The translations under genes and the position numbers were made by a program. Shown here in pieces: positions 8,101-14,209 of a DNA stretch of 14,209 nucleotides (the stretch's first letter is position 1; each line of letters begins with the position of its first letter). The DNA lies in NCBI GenBank assembly GCA_040905685.1, contig JBBDRB010000116.1, positions 1 through 14,209 on the forward strand, in the 5' to 3' direction. The notes under the pieces are model-generated. The model saw only the letters and a list, made by a program, of their open reading frames with translations. It did no database searches and was not told the origin of the DNA. The DNA comes from JBBDMU01 sp040905685 (GTDB lineage Bacteria; Bacteroidota; Rhodothermia; Balneolales; Natronogracilivirgulaceae).

Positions 8101-8172
8101 AGAAATGGTGGAAATGGTAATTATCCGCGAATGGCTAGCTTTAGTTTAGGCATAAGAGCAACAATCTATTAA
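5161..8172 (+). CDS. susC-like: SusC/RagA-family TonB-linked outer membrane transporter
   Basis: A 1003-residue outer-membrane active transporter that pairs with the SusD lipoprotein downstream and imports oligomeric ligands using TonB energy. Order of parts: signal peptide at residues about 1-31 (hydrophobic AVGLCIIFSGSAMGQ); a short acidic linker; a carboxypeptidase-D-like regulatory domain from about 57 to 130 (SLSGTVRDASGPLPGVNVLI, then TNVNGEFEITV and FSMVGYADVEI); a TonB-box-like LGELTVMGY at 136-144; a plug at about 150-262 with GAISIRGISTLQNAAPLVMV and ITVLKDAASASMYGSRGANG; then a 22-strand-type barrel ending RMASFSLGIRATIY. There is no N-terminal STN domain, so FecR/ECF-sigma control is not indicated. 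Length is typical of SusC. susD starts 22 bases after the stop. The start is ATG at 5161; a second in-frame ATG three codons later is equally possible. There is no clear Shine-Dalgarno sequence. Substrate cannot be read directly; the neighbouring phosphoesterases point to a phosphorylated ligand. Confidence 0.97.
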   Translation: MLYMLHKSLFRIASMLAVGLCIIFSGSAMGQYASELKTEEHAADQDLDNLVAQEQVSLSGTVRDASGPLPGVNVLIRGSNRGTTTNVNGEFEITVESEVILIFSMVGYADVEINTGTTSHDLDDMEIILSEASMSLGELTVMGYSEVETRHVASSVASMDVERMKASPIAKLEEAFHGTIPGVTIQQGYNLPGQGPGAISIRGISTLQNAAPLVMVDGMEQSLSDIDPNQIKNITVLKDAASASMYGSRGANGVILIETERGRADRFSVDVHSWGAVNSPIDLPNFVNSADYMLLRNEARSMQGQTPAFSDEEMTLANNGEYTNTDWMDAVMQQQAYSHNTSANISGGGGVGAFNLMLGYEEESGLNPYEGTNQFSARFNTNINIDDRFVLLADFYAHRLQVDRLQANSDGHGLYQNVWRMNPTQDINYESDVENHYVLYNNLNPIASMEQGGARNNLYDRSSINLRPTYHINDNLNITGNFSYLINKSAYKFKRETFRFFDGDGVPVETWSNSVGSSQGVSASQLTGRALLNYETELRNGQDKIYVTAGTETMNHTYTDYREITKASFFNKINYSLDNRYIIEATVRADGSSKFAPGNRWGYFPSGALAWNIHNESFLSGLKDSGALTNLKLRLSYGLIGNENVDPYLWQEVVNNWGWNMRIANPSFSWEKQEQANIGIEITTLNNRLNLAADAYTKHSKDLIYDSFSVPPLTGSHSLQSTVNIGEVENTGWELSANWNDQVGDFSYNVGSMLFDNQNKVLKAGYSVSDTLIFTNDDDQIWYRGIALENFYGMETDGYFQNPDELDATTAKLPNTMVGDIRYVDQNGDGVINDNDKVDLGDPFPHLNYSITVDLDYKRWDFSLMGQGVGKRTGRLNGMEGFPVRMDGSSNDLGTPSQYYMDNRWTEDNPNSRFPRVWTGSTPNEVLSDVWLSDASYFRIKTIQLGYTFSNLGESLRNVRIYANARDMFTFTNFEGLEPERNGGNGNYPRMASFSLGIRATIY

Positions 8173-8194
8173 TATAAAATACAGGTTATACGAT

Positions 8195-9799
8195 ATGAAA
8201 AAGCTAAGATATTTGATGATAGTTATCTCATTCAGTTTGGTAGGATGTGACAGCCTTTTAGACAAAACAGATCCTACGGCTACGACGTTTGTGGAGTTTT
8301 TTAATGACGAAGAAGATTTGCGCCGTGTTACCTATAGTAGTTATCTGGACGTCTTCGCTCATCCGACCGACCGCCGGCTTGTATTTTACATGCACGAAGG
8401 CAAATCCGATAACGCTTATAGTCGTGTCGACTCTGATCACCATCAGCAGGTAGCCAATGGCAGGTTAAATAGTAATTCAGCCTTAGCTGAATATTACTAT
8501 ACAATACGGCTGAAGCATATAGGAAGATTAAATAATTATATAGCAAGTATCGATGTACCGTATGTTGAAGATGAAGCCATAAGAGCAAGGTACCAAAGCA
8601 TACTGGAGGCGTTGCGGGTATGGCATTATTTTAAATTGACCGATAGATTTGGCGATGTGCCATTTATGTTAGAGCCGGCTGATTTGGATGACGCCAGGCA
8701 GCCGCCGGTACCCAAAGAGGAAATTGTGCAAACGCTATTGGCCATGGCTGATGAAATTGCTGAACGGTTGCCGCCGGAACAAACAACATCGAATGCTTAC
8801 ATGTTCCACAGGAATTCCTGGAACGGTATAGTAATGCGTCATGCTTTATATAATGGGCTTTATGAAGAAGTTATCACTTATGCTCAGGAAATTATAAACA
8901 GCGGGGATTATGAATTACATCCCAGTTATGCAGACTTGTTTCAGTATACCGACCATGATAGCAATAATGAGTTTATCAAAATAATCGATAGGGATGCTCA
9001 TTCAAGGGATACCCAATCTTTTAATCACTTAGGACCTCATTTCAGAACCGGTAACGGGCAATCCTACCTGGTGCCTACAAAATCCCTGGTTGATTCCTAT
9101 TGGACGCTGCAGGGCCGCCGCATTGATAACGATGATGTTATGGGTAATACCCAACAAGATTATGAGCTGAATCCTAACCTCAATCGGGATCCCCGTTATG
9201 AAGCCAGTATTATGGGCCATGGTGATACCTTTTATGATGAGACTATAGATATTTATAACGCTAATAATCCAATGTTCCATGAAAATACAAGAGCGAGTTC
9301 TTCAGGCTATTGGTTCAGGAAGTATGTATCTGAAGATGATGCCTTCAGAAATGGCGGTAGCTTTGAATACGGCATCCTCCGATATGCTGAGGTCTTATTA
9401 TCCTATGCCGAGGCTAAAATCATGTTGAATGAAATTGATGATGTTACCAAGGGATATATAAACCAGATCAGAGAAAGAGCTGGTTTGGATATGACAGAGG
9501 CGGATGTAACATTACCCTATTATGACTCTTATACTCAGGAGGACTGGATTGATCTAATTCGAAATGAGCGTAGGATAGAATTTGCCGGAGAAGGTCTGCG
9601 ATATGACGATATCATTCGATGGGGCATTGCAGAAGATGTCTTAAATCAGCCTGCTTTAGGACATACCCGTGAAGTTGACGGCGATACTGAAACGCTGCAT
9701 ATTGAAGATCGTTCGTTCTCATCACATAATTATCTGTGGCCGTTTCATCAGAGCAGTTTAAAGGTCGAACCCGCATTAGAGCAAAATCCCGGCTATTGA
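8195..9799 (+). CDS. susD-like: SusD/RagB-family substrate-binding outer membrane lipoprotein
   Basis: A 534-residue surface lipoprotein that forms the lid of the SusC channel and captures the ligand. The N terminus is a lipoprotein signal with lipobox LVGC (Cys18 becomes the lipidated residue), followed by DSLLDKTDPT, the usual SusD opening. The N-terminal TPR-like part includes LRRVTYSSYLDVF and YQSILEALRVWHYFKLTDRFGDVPF, a strong SusD hallmark. The C-terminal RagB/SusD region has EYGILRYAEVLLSYAEAK, INQIRERAGLD and LIRNERRIEFAGEGLRYDDI, followed by a WG that normally begins the last conserved block. It ends shortly after the LWPFHQSSL block (the usual LWPIP motif), with an NPGY end, so it appears full length. 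It is co-transcribed with susC (22-base gap) and followed by a good intrinsic terminator, which closes the operon. Confidence 0.97.
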   Translation: MKKLRYLMIVISFSLVGCDSLLDKTDPTATTFVEFFNDEEDLRRVTYSSYLDVFAHPTDRRLVFYMHEGKSDNAYSRVDSDHHQQVANGRLNSNSALAEYYYTIRLKHIGRLNNYIASIDVPYVEDEAIRARYQSILEALRVWHYFKLTDRFGDVPFMLEPADLDDARQPPVPKEEIVQTLLAMADEIAERLPPEQTTSNAYMFHRNSWNGIVMRHALYNGLYEEVITYAQEIINSGDYELHPSYADLFQYTDHDSNNEFIKIIDRDAHSRDTQSFNHLGPHFRTGNGQSYLVPTKSLVDSYWTLQGRRIDNDDVMGNTQQDYELNPNLNRDPRYEASIMGHGDTFYDETIDIYNANNPMFHENTRASSSGYWFRKYVSEDDAFRNGGSFEYGILRYAEVLLSYAEAKIMLNEIDDVTKGYINQIRERAGLDMTEADVTLPYYDSYTQEDWIDLIRNERRIEFAGEGLRYDDIIRWGIAEDVLNQPALGHTREVDGDTETLHIEDRSFSSHNYLWPFHQSSLKVEPALEQNPGY

Positions 9800-9822
9800 G
9801 AACCAATAAACAAACAACAATG

Positions 9823-9857
9823 AATCCCAGACTATCCGATAGCCTGGGATTTTTTAT
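9823..9857 (+). terminator. Rho-independent terminator after susD
   Basis: The stem AATCCCAG / CTGGGATT is continued inward by CTAT / ATAG across a single A-C mismatch, with a CCG loop (9823-9851). The last two stem bases run into a T tract (TTTTTTATT). It lies 24 bases after the susD stop codon. It separates the susCD transcript from the downstream metallophosphoesterase gene, which must therefore have its own promoter or depend on readthrough. Confidence 0.9.
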
Positions 9858-9898
9858 TACTAGCAATCGTGGAATCTGCAGGTTAAATTACTGACGTT

Positions 9899-11452
9899 AT
9901 GAGTATAAAAATCATATCATTGCTAATCCTTTTATGTGCACTGTCCGGTCCGGTTCAGGGACAGGAAAAAGTCACAGGAACGGTGTTTTATGACCTTAAT
10001 GGGAACGGAAGGCTTGACCCGGGTGAGCACGGGATACCGGGGGTGCTGGTCTCAAACGGAAGGGACATTGAGGCCACAGGCGCAGATGGGCGCTATCGGG
10101 TTCCGGCCCGTGATGAGACGATCATCACGTTGATCAAACCCAGCGGGTGGACCACCGAGGTGGATGAAAACGGCATACCACGCTTTTACTACATCCATGC
10201 CGAGAATGGCGCAGGCGGATCCGAATTCCCGGGGGTGGAGCCCACCGGCCCGTTGCCTGAATCGGTGGATTTTGCCCTGCAGCCACAGGAAGAATCCGAT
10301 GCCTTCCGCGTTTTGATCTTCGGAGATACCCAGGCCCGCGATCTTGATGAAGTGGGATACGTCGCACATGACAGCGTTCAGGAATTGATCGGCGTCGATG
10401 CGGCCTTCGGGGCAACCCTGGGAGATTTGGTATTTGATGATCTGGACGTACTCCGGCCGCTCACCGAGGTTGTCGGCCAGATCGGCGTTCCGTGGCGTCA
10501 CATCATCGGCAATCACGATATCGATTTTTCAGCAGACAGGAACCACGATGCCCGCGGGGCCTACCACCAAATGCTTGGTCCCTCACATTATGCCTTCACC
10601 CGGGGGAAAACACATTTTGTAGTTGTCGATAACATCCGGTGGATCGTCGATGGAGAAGATCGCTATTATCGCACAGGCCTTGGGGAAGAGCAGATGGATT
10701 TCATCGCCAATTTTCTGGAATATATACCCGACGATGAACTTGTCGTGTATATGATGCACATACCGTGGGTTGATTCCACTCCATGGGCTGATGAAGCGGA
10801 ACGCGATACGCTTTTTAACCTGCTGGCTTCCCATCCCCTCAGCGTCAGTTTTGCCGCCCATACACATCGTCATTATCACCGGTTTATTGACTCAGAGGAC
10901 GGATGGCCCGGACAGGAGCCCCATCATTTGATCAGCATGGGAACCATATGCGGGGCCTGGTGGACGGGAGCGCCCGACGAATACGGTATCCCCCATACGA
11001 TGATGCGCGATGGCACCCCTTCGGGGTATGCCTTTCTGGATATCGACGGAAACGACTGGAAACTTCAATATAAGGCTGCCCGTCGCCCGGCCGACTTCCA
11101 AATGCATATTTATATGCCGGATGAAGTTCCGGCAGCCGACTCTGTTTCTGTATTTGCCAACGTGTTCAATGCTTTGCCGGATGCTGAGGTGGAAATGCGG
11201 ATTGGCAGAACGGGCGAATGGCTGCCTATGAGCAGGGCAGTGCAACAGGATCCGTTGTATCTGGCGATGCGCGAACGCGAGCAAGCAGTGGACAATCCCT
11301 CCTGGCGCCTGCCGGGTGGTGCGAATAGCTCCTACCACCTGTGGCAGGCCGTACAGCCAGGGCTTGATACCGGAACCTACACGATTTTTATTCGTTCCCG
11401 GGATGACTGGGCAACCTATGAGGGACGGCGGATTATCAGGGTAACCGATTAA
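9899..11452 (+). CDS. Secreted calcineurin-like metallophosphoesterase with N- and C-terminal accessory domains
   Basis: A 517-residue exported metal-dependent phosphoesterase. A signal peptide (hydrophobic residues 4-16, cleavage near GQ at 21-22) leads to an Ig/SdrD-B-like domain with a calcium-loop sequence YDLNGNGRLDPGE at 31-43 and GADGRYRVPA. The catalytic domain at about 135-385 carries the full dinuclear-metal set: FGDTQ (Asp143), GDLVFD (Asp176), GNHD (Asn205, His206), MMHIPW (His287) and AAHTHRH (His321, His323). The C-terminal part (about 390-517) is a beta-rich module ending YTIFIRSRDDWATYEGRR. This three-part layout matches the MetallophosN-Metallophos-MetallophosC proteins common in Bacteroidota. 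The substrate is not established for the family as a whole. It lies after the susD terminator on the same strand and probably acts in the periplasm or at the surface with the SusCD pair and the upstream EEP enzyme. There is no clear Shine-Dalgarno sequence before the ATG. Confidence 0.94.
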   Translation: MSIKIISLLILLCALSGPVQGQEKVTGTVFYDLNGNGRLDPGEHGIPGVLVSNGRDIEATGADGRYRVPARDETIITLIKPSGWTTEVDENGIPRFYYIHAENGAGGSEFPGVEPTGPLPESVDFALQPQEESDAFRVLIFGDTQARDLDEVGYVAHDSVQELIGVDAAFGATLGDLVFDDLDVLRPLTEVVGQIGVPWRHIIGNHDIDFSADRNHDARGAYHQMLGPSHYAFTRGKTHFVVVDNIRWIVDGEDRYYRTGLGEEQMDFIANFLEYIPDDELVVYMMHIPWVDSTPWADEAERDTLFNLLASHPLSVSFAAHTHRHYHRFIDSEDGWPGQEPHHLISMGTICGAWWTGAPDEYGIPHTMMRDGTPSGYAFLDIDGNDWKLQYKAARRPADFQMHIYMPDEVPAADSVSVFANVFNALPDAEVEMRIGRTGEWLPMSRAVQQDPLYLAMREREQAVDNPSWRLPGGANSSYHLWQAVQPGLDTGTYTIFIRSRDDWATYEGRRIIRVTD

Positions 11453-11459
11453 CGGCTAC

Positions 11460-11488
11460 AACCGGCGTGGATTAACGGCCTGGTTTTA
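11460..11488 (+). terminator. Possible weak terminator after the metallophosphoesterase gene
   Basis: AACCGGC (11460-11466) can pair with GCC-T-GGTT (11478-11485) with one bulged T and an 11-base loop, followed by TTTAT. The stem is short and imperfect and the T tract is brief, so termination may be inefficient. No better candidate lies between this gene and the next. Confidence 0.35.
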
Positions 11489-11597
11489 TAAATTTTAATT
11501 AGTCGGTTTCAGGATAACAATTATATTTCAGGCATACCGGCTGACTTCTGCGTGGCGCGCGGTCTCGTTTGATTTCAGCCAGATTATAAAGCTTGAC

Positions 11598-12839
11598 ATG
11601 TATTTTAATCAAAGAGGCATTACTTCCCGGTTGCGCAGGTTGCTAAAAAAAAATTCTGCTTTACCGCCGGACGTCGGATGGTTTGAAGAAAAGGGTTCGT
11701 TGCCCCGGGCCATTGTTCAGGTAAGTCCGGGCGTGCAACCGAACGGTGTTTTCGTCAATTATGGCGACCAGCTGATGTTCTGGGCCCTGCAGGAGGCACT
11801 TACAAGCCAAAAGTACGAGGTACTCTATCTGCCGCGAACGGCCTTCGCTCCCAGGAAACTTAAGAGGCAGAGGGCTGATATCTTCATCGATCTCGGAGGA
11901 TTTATATATTCGGGATCCCATCATAGGGGCATGAAAAGCATTGAGGCGGCAAACGTCACGCAGCAAAACGCACAGGCATGTAAGCGTGCAGGAGCCTTTG
12001 TCACCTCGGCGCCGCAGACGTACGGTCCCTTCTCCGGCCGCCGGAATGGCCCCCTTGCTAAAGGGATCGGACGCATGATCAATAAATTCGACACTATGTA
12101 TGTGCGCGATCCGGCGTCGCTCGCCCACCTTTGTGAAGTCAATCCGGACGTTAAAAATAAAGCGCAAATTGCCCCCGATATTGCCTTTCTGTATCGATCG
12201 GACGCCGCTTCGGGCCGGGCACTGCTGAAACAGGCAGGCCTCGATACGGAGTCTGGCCGGCCCATTGCCGGCATCATACCGAACCGGCAGATCAGCCAGC
12301 GCAGCAGCACCTATCTGAAGGACATGAAACGGGTGATCGGGTTTCTCAAGACCGGGGGTGCACAGGTCGTTTTGATTCCACATGAGCGTGGACGCAAAGG
12401 CGTGAATGAAAAAGATGACCGGTACTTGTGCAGAATACTGGCAGAAGAGTCAGGCGTTACCAGCCTTGCGTCGGAAAAACCGGCTGCCTATCCTTCAGCC
12501 AAAGAAGAATATCGGTATATCCGCGGGATAGAAGATGTGATAGGTGCACTTGATTTCCTCGTCTCGGGACGATTCCATGGAGCGCTTCGGGGTCTGGCAG
12601 AGGCCGTACCCACGGTAGCCTTCAGCTGGGCCCATAAATATCCACCCCTATTTTCCGATCTGACCCTGCCTCCGGACGAATTCATTATCCGGTCTTCCGG
12701 CCACACGCTGGAGACGCTGGCAGCAGCATGGCAAGGCCGTTCCGGAACAAAAGAAGTTCTGGAACGCACCGTACCTGATATCCGGAACCGGGCCCGCCGG
12801 TTTGTGGATGAGATCATTGCGCTGGCAAACCATCGGTGA
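11598..12839 (+). CDS. Polysaccharide pyruvyl transferase family protein
   Basis: A 413-residue cytoplasmic protein of the polysaccharide pyruvyl transferase family (CsaB/WcaK-like), members of which add a pyruvyl ketal from phosphoenolpyruvate to sugars of exopolysaccharides or cell-wall polymers. Recognisable blocks are NYGDQLMFWALQEAL at residues 54-68, IFIDLGGFIYSGSHH at 95-109, SAPQTYGPF at 137-145, MYVRDPASLAHL at 167-178, APDIAFLY at 192-199, PHERGRKG at 261-268, and near the C terminus LVSGRFHGALRGLAEAVPTV at 321-340. The fold resembles GT-B glycosyltransferases. There is no signal peptide or membrane segment. It stands alone: the genes on both sides have no obvious part in glycan synthesis, and the 145-base gap upstream has no clear promoter. 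The ATG at 11598 has no Shine-Dalgarno sequence. The specific acceptor cannot be told. Confidence 0.9.
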   Translation: MYFNQRGITSRLRRLLKKNSALPPDVGWFEEKGSLPRAIVQVSPGVQPNGVFVNYGDQLMFWALQEALTSQKYEVLYLPRTAFAPRKLKRQRADIFIDLGGFIYSGSHHRGMKSIEAANVTQQNAQACKRAGAFVTSAPQTYGPFSGRRNGPLAKGIGRMINKFDTMYVRDPASLAHLCEVNPDVKNKAQIAPDIAFLYRSDAASGRALLKQAGLDTESGRPIAGIIPNRQISQRSSTYLKDMKRVIGFLKTGGAQVVLIPHERGRKGVNEKDDRYLCRILAEESGVTSLASEKPAAYPSAKEEYRYIRGIEDVIGALDFLVSGRFHGALRGLAEAVPTVAFSWAHKYPPLFSDLTLPPDEFIIRSSGHTLETLAAAWQGRSGTKEVLERTVPDIRNRARRFVDEIIALANHR

Positions 12840-12926
12840 AGTTTCGATCATTGTTGATCTTATTTGCTGTTTCCGATGGCTCGGATAACATTTTGGTCAT
12901 GTGCGGGGTCATTTTCATTCATTCCT

Positions 12927-13673
12927 TCAGGATTTTTCCATTTCCCTCAATAGGTTCTTTGCTTCCTCCGATGACCGGAGCTGAAATGTTTGTCCGTGCG
13001 CATAGTTCAGTGCACCGGTTGACAGCCGGCAAACAAAATCACCCAGTACCTCGCCGGTTAAGGCACTCCCCGGCTGGGTCTGTTTGTTCCTGATGAAGGC
13101 ATAGGTAATAACTTCCGAAATATTGGCCCTGCTTTCTTCCAGCTCCTGAGTCAGTAATTTAAACAGCATCTGCTGGGCGGCGGTTGCGATGGACACCAAT
13201 CCAGCGCCCGATCCTTTCCAGGGCTTTAGCGCCAGAGGTCCGTTTATGAACACGTAATTTCCACCATGATCCCTCAGCACCGGCAAAAAAGTCTTGGCCG
13301 CCATAAAATGGGCGTGCAGATACCCTTTTATCACGTTATCCAGATCGGATAATCCAACTTCAAGCAGGGATGGGGCTGGGATTAGATTCCCAAGTGTGGC
13401 CACCACTCCATCAGGCTCTCCTGTATGCTGGATGATTCTTTGCCGCAGATCAGCTGCTTCGTTTTCCTCGCTGAGATTTCCCTGATAAGCATGAAGCCTG
13501 TTCAGGGATGATTCGTTAAATTGTTCAGACAAATGACGTTTAAGGTCATTGATCTTTTGTTCTGATCGTGACGGAACCACGACAGTTGCACCGCTCCCAA
13601 GCAGGCTTGCAACCAAAAAGGTCCCCACATTACCGGTTCCCCCTGCAACGACTATGACTTTATTTGAGTTCAT
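12927..13673 (-). CDS. SDR-fold NAD(P)-binding protein with atypical active site
   Basis: A 248-residue short-chain dehydrogenase/reductase fold protein. The Rossmann glycine motif is clear at the N terminus (VIVVAGGTGNVGTFLVASLL, residues 6-25), followed by the basic VVVPSRSEQK that often selects NADP. The expected NNAG-like region is ATLGNL at 92-97. At the position of the SDR catalytic Tyr-x-x-x-Lys the sequence reads VSIAT (160-164) within GAGLVSIATAAQQML, so the usual Tyr and Lys seem to be replaced by Val and Thr. It may bind dinucleotide without ordinary SDR catalysis, or use a different mechanism. It is the second gene of an operon, 21 bases after the MarR-family gene, with a good Shine-Dalgarno sequence (GGGGAGAT) before the ATG. 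It converges with the pyruvyl transferase gene. The substrate is unknown. Control by the neighbouring MarR protein is likely. Confidence 0.9.
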   Translation of the reverse strand: MNSNKVIVVAGGTGNVGTFLVASLLGSGATVVVPSRSEQKINDLKRHLSEQFNESSLNRLHAYQGNLSEENEAADLRQRIIQHTGEPDGVVATLGNLIPAPSLLEVGLSDLDNVIKGYLHAHFMAAKTFLPVLRDHGGNYVFINGPLALKPWKGSGAGLVSIATAAQQMLFKLLTQELEESRANISEVITYAFIRNKQTQPGSALTGEVLGDFVCRLSTGALNYAHGQTFQLRSSEEAKNLLREMEKS

Positions 13674-13694
13674 GATGATCTCCCCGAAAAAAAA

Positions 13695-14147
13695 CTAACT
13701 TCTAACCTGATCCAGCAGCCTACCGATCGTTTCGGCTTCCGCCTGGCTCCATTTGGTGTTGATTGTTTTTTGTTGTTCCAGTATAAGGGGACTGATCTTT
13801 CTGAGCATTTGTCCCCCTTCTTCGGTAATGGTTATGTCAACCTGACGACGGTTTTTCTCGCAAACTTCACGGTTGACCAAACCTTTTTGACGCAATTTCT
13901 CTACAAGCCTGGTCACGTTGCTGGTCCGGTGGATCATGCGTTCAGCGATCATATACAGCTTCATGGGTGCTCCTTTGTTATTCTTCAATGTTCTCAGCAC
14001 ATTATACTGTTGCTCAGAAATCCCAAAAGGTTCCAGAATGGTGTTCATGCTGGCCAGAAGCCAATTTGCGGTGAACATAATATTGATCACCGCACGATGA
14101 TGATCGCTTAGGAATTTATCGGTATTTATTTCGTCTTCAAGTTTCAT
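13695..14147 (-). CDS. MarR-family winged-helix transcriptional regulator
   Basis: A 150-residue MarR-type dimeric repressor. The N-terminal dimerisation helices are followed by GISEQQYNVLRTLKN (42-56), the helix-turn-helix LYMIAERMIHRTSNVTRLVEKLRQKGL (64-90) with HRTSNVTRLVEKL as the recognition helix, and the wing EKNRRQVDITITEEG (97-111), including the conserved Arg/Asp pair. C-terminal helices complete the dimer interface. One cysteine (Cys96) sits just before the wing. Length is typical of the family. It heads an operon with the SDR gene and has two inverted-repeat operator candidates directly upstream over its promoter, so autorepression relieved by a small ligand or by oxidation is the simplest model. 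The effector cannot be inferred. Confidence 0.95.
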   Translation of the reverse strand: MKLEDEINTDKFLSDHHRAVINIMFTANWLLASMNTILEPFGISEQQYNVLRTLKNNKGAPMKLYMIAERMIHRTSNVTRLVEKLRQKGLVNREVCEKNRRQVDITITEEGGQMLRKISPLILEQQKTINTKWSQAEAETIGRLLDQVRS

Positions 14148-14160
14148 CGAGTTCTATATT

Positions 14161-14174
14161 ATTGTAGTTACAAT
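14161..14174. promoter_or_regulatory. Candidate MarR operator, proximal site
   Basis: ATTGTA-GT-TACAAT is a perfect 6-base inverted repeat with a 2-base spacer, starting 14 bases upstream of the MarR start codon. It overlaps the likely transcription start region, just downstream of the candidate -10. It uses the same half-site as the second palindrome 10 bases further upstream. MarR proteins bind such short palindromes as dimers, usually in their own promoters. Confidence 0.7.
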
Positions 14175-14175
14175 T

Positions 14176-14204
14176 AATGTATATACAATAATTGTATTTG
14201 TCAA
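14176..14204 (-). promoter_or_regulatory. Candidate promoter of the MarR-SDR operon
   Basis: Read on the minus strand, TTGACA at 14199-14204 is a perfect -35 hexamer. It is followed after 17 bases by TACATT at 14176-14181, a 4/6 match to TATAAT. Spacing is ideal, and the distance to the ATG (about 28 bases from the -10) is plausible. The distal operator candidate fits entirely inside the spacer. The -10 match is only moderate, and I did not find the Bacteroidota TAnnTTTG element here. Confidence 0.5.
14184..14196. promoter_or_regulatory. Candidate MarR operator, distal site
   Basis: TACAAT-A-ATTGTA is a perfect inverted repeat with a 1-base spacer, built from the same half-site as the proximal palindrome. 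The centres of the two sites are about 22-23 bases apart, close to two helical turns, so two dimers could bind on one face of the DNA. The site occupies the spacer between the candidate -35 and -10, where bound repressor would block RNA polymerase. Confidence 0.7.
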
Positions 14205-14209
14205 ATAAT

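Noticed and set aside
11661..12383. 240-codon minus-strand frame opposite the pyruvyl transferase gene
   Set aside because: A shadow of a G+C-rich gene; the plus-strand translation carries the conserved family blocks.
12836..13093. 85-codon plus-strand frame overlapping the pyruvyl transferase stop and the SDR gene
   Set aside because: It has no family features and mostly lies opposite the conserved C-terminal part of the SDR gene; the 87-base convergent gap holds nothing else convincing.
1..14209. CRISPR arrays, tRNA or rRNA genes, insertion sequences
   Set aside because: I saw no regularly spaced repeats, cloverleaf-like segments, transposase motifs or terminal inverted repeats in the window.

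Overview
The window looks like chromosome from a member of the Bacteroidota or the related Balneolota/Rhodothermota. It has a SusC/SusD outer-membrane uptake pair, which is essentially confined to that lineage. It also has many genes with little or no Shine-Dalgarno sequence, and a contractile-injection gene order of the type common in those phyla. The exact genus cannot be read from the sequence. By eye the susCD stretch (about 5.1-9.8 kb) is clearly more A+T-rich than the region from about 10.0 to 12.8 kb.

Left arm (1-3591, minus strand): the start of an extracellular contractile injection system (eCIS) operon. In transcription order it holds a DUF4255/Pvc16-type tail-terminator gene, an unrecognised 375-residue protein with a probable TTG start, a complete tail sheath protein, and the first 22 codons of a second sheath paralogue that runs off the window edge. 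The gaps are 2-17 bases, so this is one transcript. Tube, spike, baseplate and ATPase genes are expected beyond position 1.

Middle (3592-11452, plus strand): a secreted endonuclease/exonuclease/phosphatase-family enzyme, a SusC-type TonB-dependent transporter, its SusD-type lipoprotein, a good intrinsic terminator, and a secreted calcineurin-like metallophosphoesterase. There is no glycoside hydrolase. Two different exported phosphoesterase folds around one SusCD pair suggest a locus that cleaves and imports a phosphorylated (phosphodiester or phosphomonoester) substrate rather than a plain polysaccharide. This is inference from neighbourhood. A long A+T-rich leader with two possible hairpins precedes susC.

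Right arm (11598-14209): an isolated polysaccharide pyruvyl transferase-family gene on the plus strand faces a minus-strand MarR regulator-SDR operon. The MarR gene has two near-perfect inverted repeats sharing the half-site ATTGTA. They sit on top of a TTGACA-type promoter, which suggests autorepression. The SDR protein keeps the Rossmann glycine motif, but the usual catalytic Tyr and Lys appear to be missing.
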